A stretch of 5,083 nt of DNA from JBOHER01 sp050701115 (GTDB lineage: Bacteria; Actinomycetota; Actinomycetes; Mycobacteriales; Pseudonocardiaceae). The stretch is taken from NCBI GenBank assembly GCA_050701115.1, contig JBOHER010000488.1, positions 1-5,083 on the forward strand. The letters are read 5' to 3'. This document shows, one piece after another, positions 1-4,711 of this stretch (position 1 is its first letter; each line of letters opens with the position of its first letter). The notes under the pieces were generated by a model. That model searched no databases, had not been told where the DNA came from, and saw only the letters and a list, made by a program, of their open reading frames with translations. Position numbers and translations under genes: made by a program.

Positions 1-173
1 GGCAATGCCTGCTTGTCGGACACCGTCTGCACCGGCTGGCGCCGGTTCTGCGGATCGGGGTGAGGCGCGACCCCGACGGCGTGTTCTCGGCGCACTCCTG
101 GCTCGAGTTCCAGGGGAGGACACTCGACCCCACAGCGTCGGAGTTCGCAGCCCTCGGCTCGGCCGGTCGCTGA
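1..173 (+). CDS. Lasso peptide B2 protein (transglutaminase-like leader peptidase), 3' part only
   Basis: This is the C-terminal 56 residues of a lasso B2 protein, the cysteine protease that removes the leader from the precursor before ring closure. Codons are in register from base 3; the 5' part lies outside the window. The piece begins QCLLVGHRL, then RIGVRRDPDGVFSAHSWLEF, and ends at TGA 171-173. The Cys (6-8), His of SAHSW (93-95) and Asp of TLDPT (126-128) match the Cys-His-Asp triad of the McjB/transglutaminase-like fold. Their spacing (29 and 11 residues) is close to that of McjB. The IGVRRD and AHSWLE motifs are the usual B2 signature. It is followed after 7 bp by the kinase gene on the same strand, which suggests one operon. 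The stretch between CL and RIGV looks shorter than in many B2 proteins, so a small deletion is possible. Identification rests on motif recognition in a partial sequence. Confidence 0.85.
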   Translation, partial: QCLLVGHRLHRLAPVLRIGVRRDPDGVFSAHSWLEFQGRTLDPTASEFAALGSAGR

Positions 174-180
174 GGTCGCC

Positions 181-1131
181 ATGGAGCACTGGTACCGCGA
201 TCACGGCCTGCTCATCCGCAGTGAGGTCGCACTCGCCCTGCGGCCAGGCCGATGTGCGTCGGGTACACCGGACCTTGTCCTGCGCCGTGGGGCCGAGCGG
301 ACGGTACCGGCCGAGGACCCGCCCGGTAGCAGGCTCGCCAGGCTGTGCGGCCCGGACGGTCTGCTCCGCTACAGCCTCGGCAGGAGTCGGGACCGCACCG
401 TCCTCCGTTATCCCGGCGTGTGCGATTTCGCCGGGGACCCTGACCTGACCGACGTCACCGTGCACCTGCATCCCGGGGCCGACCGGGAGCTGATCCCGGT
501 GCTCGCCGGGGGAGCCCTGATAGCCGTGCACCTCAAGCTGCGTCACGAGCTGGTGCTGCATGCCAGCGCCGTGCAGCTGGATGGCGGCGCCTTGGCGTTC
601 GTCGGCGCGTCAGGGATGGGCAAGTCGACCCTTGCGGCGTTGCTGGCTACGGGGGGCCGTGCGCTGGTGACCGACGACGTGATGCGGGTGGACATGACCG
701 ACGGTATGGTTGTGCGCGTCCACCCGGGAGGCACGGAGACCAGGTTGCGCCAGAGCGCGCGGCAGCTCGCCGACACGGCTCCGTCCGATGCCGTTCGCCC
801 CACCGCGGACGGACGGCTCGCATTGCGGCCGCGCACCCGTGCGGACACGTTGTTGCCGCTCACAGCGTGCGTGGTTCCGCTGCCCAGCCGTCGTGCCGTG
901 CACCTGTCGGTAGCGCGGCTTCCACATGGTCGAGCCTTACGCAGAATGATCCAGTTTCCGCGCCTGGTCGGCTGGTGCGATCCGGTCTCCGCTTCCGGTG
1001 AGTTCCAGGCACTCGCCGACCTCGTCGAACGGGTGCCGATCTTCGAGGCGACGGTGCCGTGGGGGCCCCCGTTTCGGGCGGAGATCGTCTCCGGGCTCCT
1101 GGATGCGGTCGTGGGCCAGAATCAGCGGTAG
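181..1131 (+). CDS. HPr kinase-like lasso peptide tail kinase
   Basis: The 316-residue protein belongs to the HPr kinase/phosphorylase-like (HprK-related) P-loop family found in some lasso and other peptide clusters. It is expected to use ATP or GTP to phosphorylate a serine, most likely the C-terminal Ser of the precursor at 3042-3179. Visible motifs are LHASAV (residues 126-131), which usually opens the kinase domain; the P-loop GASGMGKST (142-150), matching the HprK form GxSGxGKS; and ALVTDDV (161-167), a Walker B-like acidic pair. The N-terminal 110 residues are divergent, as is normal for these lasso kinases, and no membrane segment is seen. The ATG at 181 is chosen because GAGG at 172-175, overlapping the B2 stop, gives a ribosome site at suitable spacing; the genes are 7 bp apart, so coupling is likely. 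The stop overlaps the convergent transporter stop by 10 bp. The family call is secure; the substrate is inferred from context. Confidence 0.92.
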   Translation: MEHWYRDHGLLIRSEVALALRPGRCASGTPDLVLRRGAERTVPAEDPPGSRLARLCGPDGLLRYSLGRSRDRTVLRYPGVCDFAGDPDLTDVTVHLHPGADRELIPVLAGGALIAVHLKLRHELVLHASAVQLDGGALAFVGASGMGKSTLAALLATGGRALVTDDVMRVDMTDGMVVRVHPGGTETRLRQSARQLADTAPSDAVRPTADGRLALRPRTRADTLLPLTACVVPLPSRRAVHLSVARLPHGRALRRMIQFPRLVGWCDPVSASGEFQALADLVERVPIFEATVPWGPPFRAEIVSGLLDAVVGQNQR

Positions 1132-2906
1132 GCGGAAGACTGCAACCGGTACAGCTCGGCGTACTGCCCGGCCCTGGCAATCAGCTCGTCATGCGTGCCG
1201 TGTTCCACAATCCGGCCGTCGTCCATGACGTAGATCCGGTCGGCCAAGCGCGTGCTGGAGAACCGATGGGAGATCAGCAACGCGGCTCGGCCGCCCAGCA
1301 CCGCGCGCACATCGGCGAACAGCTCGTGCTCGGCTCGCGGATCGAGTGCGGCTGTCGGTTCGTCCAGCACCACCAGCGCTGTGTCCCGGTACAGCGCCCT
1401 CGCCAGCGCCACCCGCTGCCACTGGCCGCCGGAGATGTCCACGCCCTCGTCAAGATCCCGGCCGAGCATCGTGTCGACGCCCTCAGGTAGCTCGCGCGCC
1501 GTGTCGAGGACACCGGCCCGCCGAGACGCCTCGATGACCGCGTCCTCGCTGACCGGCCGGTCCCCGTCGCTGATGACGATGTTGTCGCGCAGGCTCATCT
1601 GGTAGCGCACGAAGTCCTGGAAGATCACACTTACCGATGCCCGCACGTCCGGTGCCGGAACGGCGGCACCGTCCCACTGCCGGGACCCGGTCGCGGGCTC
1701 GTAGAGGCCGGCCACGATCTTGGCGAGAGTGGTCTTGCCGGAGCCGTTCTCGCCGACCAGCGCTACCACCTCGCCCGCGCGGATCTCGATGTCAACTGAG
1801 TCGACCGCCGGGCGTTCCTGCTCGGGGTAGCGGAAGCTCACTTCGTGGAGTGCGATCCGGTCGGTCAGCGGTCGTTTCCGGCCCGGTGGCGGCGCCGGGG
1901 GACCGGAGGCCACGAAACGGTCCAGGTCGGCGAGGAACGGGGCCGACTCGAGCAGACCGCCGACCGAGGTGAACATGGTGCTCAGCTGCCCGGACAGCAG
2001 TCGCACCGCGATCGCTGCCGCGCCGGCCTCGGGCAGATCGATCCGCCCCTGGCGCACCAGCTCGACGATCGCGAGCAGGGCGGCGGTGAGCGCAACCGCG
2101 ACTCCGATGGTGGTCAGGGCAGCGATCAGTTGACGGCGGCGGACCTGGGTGCGCAGCTCGGAGGTCACCTCGCGGTTGACGATGCGGTGCCGCTCCCGCA
2201 ATGGGGCGGTTGAGTTGAACGCCCGGAGTTCCGCGGCGAAGGGCCGCTGCGTCAGCAGTTGCCGGAGGTAGTTCCGGCGGCGGTAGAACGCCGTCAGCCG
2301 GTGCGCGAAGGCGAACTCGGTGCGGCTGGCCCACCTGGCCAGCAGCACCGCGGGCAGTCCTGCGGCGAGCAGGATGGGCACCAGCAGCGGCTCGACCCCG
2401 ACCAGCACGGCGGACAAGGTGACCACCCCGAGCATGCCGCCGGTGAGCCCCAGGACTGCCGTAGTGACCATGAACGGGCGGGTCAGCGCGTTCTGCTGGA
2501 CCCGCTCGAGCTCAGTGGCGAATCCGGTCGATTCGTAGGTGACCAGGTCGGCGCGTGCGGTCGTGTCCAGCAACCGGTCCCAGACGCGTTGCGATACCCG
2601 CTCGCCGAGGAACCGGTGCTGCTGCGTCTGCAGCGCACCGACCGAACCCGTGAGTGCGGTCATGAACGCCAGTGCGAGTAGGGCGGGCGTCAGACCGATG
2701 GATGCTTGGTCGGGCGTCAGGAGTGCATCGAAGGTGAGCTTGCCTGCCGCGACCACGCCAAGGGCCGCGAGCGCGCCGACGATCTGGAGGGAGGCCGCGG
2801 TGATCGTGCCCAGCCGGTCGGCGCGAACGACCTCCCGTGCCGCCGCCGCGATGAGCCGAGGCGTGGCCGCCGAGGTTTTCGCGATCCGGGAGAGGCGCAC
2901 TGACAA
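1122..2906 (-). CDS. Exporter-type ABC transporter (fused permease-ATPase), lasso peptide export
   Basis: The 594-residue half-transporter has an N-terminal membrane domain and a C-terminal nucleotide-binding domain and should act as a homodimer in the plasma membrane. Hydrophobic segments lie at about 34-56, 72-92, 146-170, 172-192 and 260-283, with a weaker one at 293-315. The ATPase domain has all expected motifs: Walker A GENGSGKTT (385-393), Q-loop FQDF (429-432), signature ISGGQ (491-495), Walker B LVVLDEPTAALD (511-522) and switch His in SHR (546-548). No C39 peptidase domain is present, consistent with a cluster whose leader is removed by B2. It resembles the single-gene exporters (D proteins) that give lasso producers export and self-immunity; lasso peptide as cargo is inferred from position. 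The start is uncertain: TTG at 2906 gives the longest frame (an in-frame stop lies upstream) and GTG at 2900 is an alternative. Neither has a clear Shine-Dalgarno sequence. It diverges from the precursor gene and converges on the kinase gene. Confidence 0.95.
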   Translation of the reverse strand: MSVRLSRIAKTSAATPRLIAAAAREVVRADRLGTITAASLQIVGALAALGVVAAGKLTFDALLTPDQASIGLTPALLALAFMTALTGSVGALQTQQHRFLGERVSQRVWDRLLDTTARADLVTYESTGFATELERVQQNALTRPFMVTTAVLGLTGGMLGVVTLSAVLVGVEPLLVPILLAAGLPAVLLARWASRTEFAFAHRLTAFYRRRNYLRQLLTQRPFAAELRAFNSTAPLRERHRIVNREVTSELRTQVRRRQLIAALTTIGVAVALTAALLAIVELVRQGRIDLPEAGAAAIAVRLLSGQLSTMFTSVGGLLESAPFLADLDRFVASGPPAPPPGRKRPLTDRIALHEVSFRYPEQERPAVDSVDIEIRAGEVVALVGENGSGKTTLAKIVAGLYEPATGSRQWDGAAVPAPDVRASVSVIFQDFVRYQMSLRDNIVISDGDRPVSEDAVIEASRRAGVLDTARELPEGVDTMLGRDLDEGVDISGGQWQRVALARALYRDTALVVLDEPTAALDPRAEHELFADVRAVLGGRAALLISHRFSSTRLADRIYVMDDGRIVEHGTHDELIARAGQYAELYRLQSSAYR

Positions 2907-2979
2907 ATCGTAACCGGTGATGCGCGCGTGATTGGGCGATTACGACTCGCGTTCGGAGTAACCGGATCGACTTAATGAG

Positions 2980-2989
2980 CGACATGTCG
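2980..2989. promoter_or_regulatory. 10-bp perfect palindrome, possible operator
   Basis: CGACATGTCG reads the same on both strands. It lies 53 bp upstream of the precursor ATG and just downstream of the only plausible A/T-rich -10-like stretch, where a dimeric repressor could bind. A 10-bp palindrome can arise by chance, so the role is speculative. Confidence 0.3.
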
Positions 2990-2993
2990 TCGA

Positions 2994-3008
2994 GAGGCCT
3001 TCGGCCTC
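2994..3008 (+). promoter_or_regulatory. Hairpin in the presumed 5' leader of the precursor mRNA
   Basis: GAGGCC pairs perfectly with GGCCTC across the three-base loop TTC. It sits 33 nt before the precursor start codon and 20 nt before the ribosome-binding site. There is no following U-tract, so it looks more like an mRNA-stabilising or attenuating element than a terminator. The stem is read directly from the sequence; the function is inference. Confidence 0.4.
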
Positions 3009-3028
3009 GCAGTATTGGCCGACCTCGA

Positions 3029-3038
3029 AAGGGGGTGA
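3029..3038 (+). promoter_or_regulatory. Very strong ribosome-binding site of the lasso precursor
   Basis: AAGGGGGTGA differs from the full anti-Shine-Dalgarno complement AAGGAGGTGA at one base, and that base can still form a G-U wobble. The purine core ends six bases before ATG 3042. It fixes the start of the 45-aa precursor and suggests high translation, in contrast with the transporter start, which has no such site. Confidence 0.8.
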
Positions 3039-3041
3039 GAG

Positions 3042-3179
3042 ATGAAGAAGGAGTATGTCACCCCCGCCGTGGAGGATCTCGGCTCGCTTCACGAGCTGAC
3101 GCAGGGGCAGTCGACTGGCGATAGCCTCGACGCTGATTTCAGCGCTGGCACGCCCTTCGGCGACCTGACGTTCTCGTAG
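3042..3179 (+). CDS. Lasso peptide precursor (45 aa: 21-aa leader, 24-aa core)
   Basis: This gene encodes the substrate of the lasso maturation enzymes. The leader begins MKKEYVTPAVEDLG and carries the full recognition pattern: Tyr5-x2-Pro8-x-Val10-x3-Gly14-x5-Thr20. Thr20 falls at -2, so cleavage is predicted after Gln21. The core then opens GQSTGDSLD. Gly1 supplies the amine, and Asp9 is the only acidic residue at ring position 7, 8 or 9 (Asp6 and Asp11 are outside the known ring sizes), so a nine-residue macrolactam is expected. The tail runs from Ala10 to Ser24 and ends DLTFS; Phe18, Leu21 and Phe23 are candidate steric plugs. The core has no Lys, Arg, His or Cys, so it is acidic and without disulfides (class II). 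The C-terminal Ser matches the phosphorylation site used by lasso-associated HprK-like kinases such as the paeninodin kinase. Strong RBS upstream, hairpin terminator downstream. Cleavage and ring are predictions. Confidence 0.93.
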   Translation: MKKEYVTPAVEDLGSLHELTQGQSTGDSLDADFSAGTPFGDLTFS

Positions 3180-3193
3180 CGGGCGTCGTGTTG

Positions 3194-3221
3194 CTGGGGC
3201 TCGGGCACGCCCGGGCCCCAG
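3194..3221. terminator. GC-rich hairpin terminator, probably bidirectional
   Basis: A stem of 12 to 13 pairs, running CTGGGGCTCGGGC against GCCCGGGCCCCAG, has a single G-U wobble on the plus-strand transcript and a very short loop (two bases, or four if the top pair opens). It starts 15 nt after the precursor stop. There is no long U-tract, as is common in actinomycetes. The convergent minus-strand 45-aa gene ends at 3313, so it could also stop transcription from the right. Confidence 0.75.
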
Positions 3222-3312
3222 TGACGCGATCGGGTTCTTCCGGCAAGCATGTCTCGAGCCCTGCTTCGTCGTTCACGAGAGTAGTGCTGAATGCGGCTGC
3301 GCTACCGTGTCT

Positions 3313-3450
3313 CTAATCCGATAGTTCTCGGTCATGTATCTCGATATCCGGGGCGATGACATGCCAGCCCGTGCCGTTCGGGCACTGGAACTTCGAGTGA
3401 CATCTCCCGAAGACCCAGGCCGGTGGGCCGCCCGACGGGAAGCCGCTCAT
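3313..3450 (-). CDS. Small protein of unknown function (45 aa), Cys pair
   Basis: A short minus-strand frame runs from ATG 3450 to TAG 3313-3315. It opens MSGFPSGGPPAWVFG and contains a Cys-x5-Cys pair (residues 17 and 23) with His18 between them, followed by PNGTGWHVIAP and a charged end reading HDREL. The composition (W, F, C, H, an NGTGWH turn) is not what an antisense shadow usually gives. The Cys/His arrangement could bind a metal, but that is only a suggestion. It lies 18 nt downstream of the 75-aa gene on the same strand, so the two are probably co-transcribed. No strong Shine-Dalgarno sequence is seen. I do not recognise the family with certainty. Confidence 0.55.
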   Translation of the reverse strand: MSGFPSGGPPAWVFGRCHSKFQCPNGTGWHVIAPDIEIHDRELSD

Positions 3451-3468
3451 TCGCCGCCGTACCGGTGG

Positions 3469-3696
3469 TCATGGCAGCGCCTCGCCGTCGATCACCTCAG
3501 GCTGTGCGGAAACCACCCGGCGGCCTGCTCGCCGGGCAAACTCTGCACTCAGGGCTGCGAGCTCGTCGGCAAGGTACGCGGCTCTGCTGGCCGGCAACGT
3601 CCCGTCGGCGATCTCGAAGACCAGATCGGTGCTGAGGTGATTCAGGTTCCGAAGCCGGGAGCAGAGTGCGAGGTCCTCCTCAAGCACCGCCCTCAC
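3469..3696 (-). CDS. Small helical protein of unknown function (75 aa)
   Basis: A GTG-started frame reading MRAVLEEDLALCSRLRNL continues with amphipathic helix-like segments through residue 55 or so, including LADELAALSAEFARRAGRR, and ends VIDGEALP. Composition is acidic and Leu/Ala-rich, typical of small helical proteins seen in actinomycetes. It has one Cys (residue 12) and no signal or membrane segment. GTG at 3696 is chosen because its GTGA overlaps by four bases the TGA that ends one frame of the upstream broken gene, a usual form of translational coupling; GTG at 3687 is an alternative. No independent ribosome site is visible. The 45-aa gene follows 18 nt downstream. No function can be assigned. 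Confidence 0.65.
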   Translation of the reverse strand: MRAVLEEDLALCSRLRNLNHLSTDLVFEIADGTLPASRAAYLADELAALSAEFARRAGRRVVSAQPEVIDGEALP

Positions 3697-4117
3697 CGTC
3701 CGGGTCGACTCGATGCTGACCGATTGCCATCCGGTTCATGCTCGGACCGCCTGGCAGGCTCGCCGGGCGAGGGTGACGGCGAGCGGAAGCTCGGACGGCG
3801 CGGGCCGGTCAGCACAGCCAGTGGCCCTCACCGGTCGCCAGGATCGCAACGGGCTGCATCGCGGCGATGAGGCTGTGCGCGACCACATCCCCGAGCGTCT
3901 TCGGCATGATGAGCGCGTCAACCGTGTCGCCCGTGGCAACCGTGACTCGCGTGCCTCGCTCGTCAATTATCGCTGGCCAACCCATCTGTTGATACGCGGC
4001 GCAGGCGTCGGCGAGGATCATGCGGTCCCGCGACGCGTCCTGGCGTGGGATACCTGCCGCTGGCTGACCCTTCTGGGTCGGCCGCGGCACCGTTGTGGTC
4101 GACGCAGATGTCTGCAT
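3693..4117 (-). pseudogene. Frameshifted gene of unknown function, upstream of the 75-aa gene
   Basis: Translation from ATG 4117 gives 102 residues, opening MQTSASTTTVPRPTQKGQ, through AYQQMGWPAIIDERGTRV and TGDTVDALIMPKTLGDVV to GEGHWLC, then TGA at 3809-3811. The start is well supported: GGAGGA (complement of 4123-4128) lies five bases before the ATG. Immediately after WLC the -1 frame reads LTGPRRPS, which fits my recollection of a WLFLTGP-like continuation in similar actinomycete proteins. That frame stays open to TGA 3693-3695, overlapping the GTG of the next gene. A single lost base near 3812 would explain this. The other frame also yields a protein-like stretch (SELPLAVTLARRACQAVRA), so where the original frame went is not settled. 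It could also be a genuine 102-aa protein. The family resembles Pseudonocardiaceae hypotheticals sometimes annotated as primase-polymerase-like, from memory only. Confidence 0.5.
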
Positions 4118-4122
4118 CGGGG

Positions 4123-4128
4123 TCCTCC
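4123..4128 (-). promoter_or_regulatory. Shine-Dalgarno box fixing the start at 4117
   Basis: On the minus strand this reads GGAGGA, five bases before ATG 4117. It selects that ATG over the longer frame beginning at 4192 and over the internal ATG at 4021, neither of which has a comparable site. Confidence 0.65.
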
Positions 4129-4276
4129 ATGCTGGGTGTGGGCATCCCCAAGTGGCCCTCGAAGCATTGGATTCAGGACACGCGGCCCGCAATGCTGCGT
4201 CGCCCAGGTGGCATCTGGCCGACTGCGAATGGCATACCCGCGACGGCTATCGCCGAGTTGATGTCAGGGGTGGAGG

Positions 4277-4484
4277 ATGGCAGACCTCGGACTGAAGCTC
4301 GTCCAGTTCAACGAATTGTGGTGACCAGACGCCCAGTACTGGCAAGAGAGGAGGGACCTCGCGACGGATCCGCCCGATTATGACGATGCGTTCAGGCGGG
4401 TTCTACTCAACTGCTGGCAGAGCTGTGTAGCCGAGCGTAAGGCATTCGAGATCGGCGAGGGCGCCGGCGGGCACATCCACGTTA
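4277..4484 (+). pseudogene. Unrecognised reading frame with an in-frame TGA (gene remnant)
   Basis: From ATG 4277 the frame reads MADLGLKLVQFNELW, then TGA at 4322-4324, then an open and protein-like run: PDAQYWQERRDLATDPPDYD, followed by FRRVLLNCWQSCVAERKAFE and IGEGAGGHIHV. Three Trp, two Cys and the acidic DPPDYDD stretch are unlike a shadow frame. The frame stays open to 4574-4576, but past about 4484 the sequence is better explained as the antisense regulator remnant. The most economical reading is a small gene with a nonsense mutation and lost 3' end. The family was not recognised. The 159 bases between the minus-strand start (4117) and 4277 hold nothing convincing beyond the Shine-Dalgarno box and presumed promoters. 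Confidence 0.4.
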
Positions 4485-4645
4485 TGGCAGATGCCCGCAC
4501 ATTCGAGCGAGTTCGGCCGCGCTCACCGGAGCCTCGGTCAACCTGCCCGCCGGGTCGAGGCGGGTCAGCAACGTGATCGCGTCGCCTTCATCCAGTACCG
4601 GCAGCCCGACGGGACACACGTTGTCCAAGGTGGTCAGCATCGCCG
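4482..4645 (-). pseudogene. Fragment of an AfsR/SARP-type regulator (NB-ARC/STAND ATPase region)
   Basis: The minus strand reads MLTTLDNVCPVGLPVLDEGD, followed by AITLLTRLDPAGRL and SAAELARMCGHLP, then TAA at 4482-4484. This pattern (L-x-x-L-D, L-P-x-L, A-x-x-L-L-T-R, then A-x-L-x-x-x-C-G-x-L-P) is characteristic of the segment after the P-loop in NB-ARC domains of AfsR-like actinomycete regulators, where it normally continues LALRIAGARL. Only about 54 residues remain of a protein usually 600 or more residues long, with no P-loop, DNA-binding domain or start. It lies antisense between two plus-strand remnants, so it is a scar of rearrangement rather than a working gene. Recognition is from motif memory. 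Confidence 0.55.
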
Positions 4646-4707
4646 CCGACGGGACGCCGGACCACGTGCTCGCCGACGAGGTGATCCGTCGATCGGTGGC
4701 GGGATAG
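4645..4707 (+). pseudogene. livG: C-terminal remnant of a LivG-like branched-chain amino acid ABC ATPase
   Basis: The last 20 codons before TAG 4705-4707 read ADGTPDHVLADEVIRRSVAG. LivG proteins normally end in a form like GTP-x-x-VLAD-x-x-V-x-x-x-YLG, and the match ends four bases before a livF-like start, which is the usual livG-livF order. The final SVAG instead of YLG suggests further mutation. Everything upstream in this frame is unlike LivG; the junction with the antisense regulator fragment falls at about 4640-4648. Short but supported by the neighbour. Confidence 0.5.
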
Positions 4708-4711
4708 CGTC

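Larger units (their letters stand above)
2907..3041. promoter_or_regulatory. Divergent intergenic region between transporter and precursor genes
   Basis: The 135-bp gap must hold promoters firing both ways, since the transporter and precursor diverge from it. It is richer in A/T than the flanking genes. Visible elements are a 10-bp perfect palindrome (2980-2989), a 6-bp-stem hairpin (2994-3008), and two direct copies of GTAACCGG (2910-2917 and 2958-2965). CTTAAT at 2971-2976 is a possible -10 box on the plus strand, but no well-spaced TTGACA-like -35 was found, so exact promoters are not called. Confidence 0.6.

Noticed and set aside
5..448. Plus-strand frame of 147 aa over the B2 and kinase start
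   Set aside because: It overlaps the true B2 C-terminus and the kinase N-terminus in another frame; its Arg/Ser/Pro-rich composition is typical of a GC-rich shadow.
1845..2681. Two plus-strand frames opposite the ABC transporter
   Set aside because: They are antisense to a fully motif-supported transporter and rich in Gln, Gly and Arg, as expected from complementing Leu/Ala codons.
2932..2960. TTGGGC as a possible -35 box of the precursor promoter
   Set aside because: No acceptable -10 box at 16 to 18 bp spacing, so no promoter was called there.
3370..3396. Imperfect inverted repeat around CCCGTGCCGTTCGGGCAC
   Set aside because: The stem needs a bulge and lies inside the 45-aa coding region; not convincing as a regulatory or terminator structure.
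3334..3870. Plus-strand frame of 178 aa antisense to the two small genes
   Set aside because: Gly/Arg/Pro-rich sequence with no recognisable motif and no ribosome site, while the opposite strand gives better-composed proteins with operon-like spacing.
3713..4261. Plus-strand frame of 182 aa antisense to the frameshifted gene
   Set aside because: No motif and Arg-rich composition; the minus strand has a clear Shine-Dalgarno sequence and a protein-like sequence in the same region.
4045..4383. Plus-strand frame of 112 aa
   Set aside because: It spans the start region of the minus-strand gene and the ATG-4277 frame with low-complexity content and no ribosome site; judged a shadow.
4482..4576. 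Continuation of the ATG-4277 plus-strand frame past 4484
   Set aside because: The frame is open, but the minus strand gives a recognisable NB-ARC-like sequence there, so the plus-strand continuation is taken as chance.
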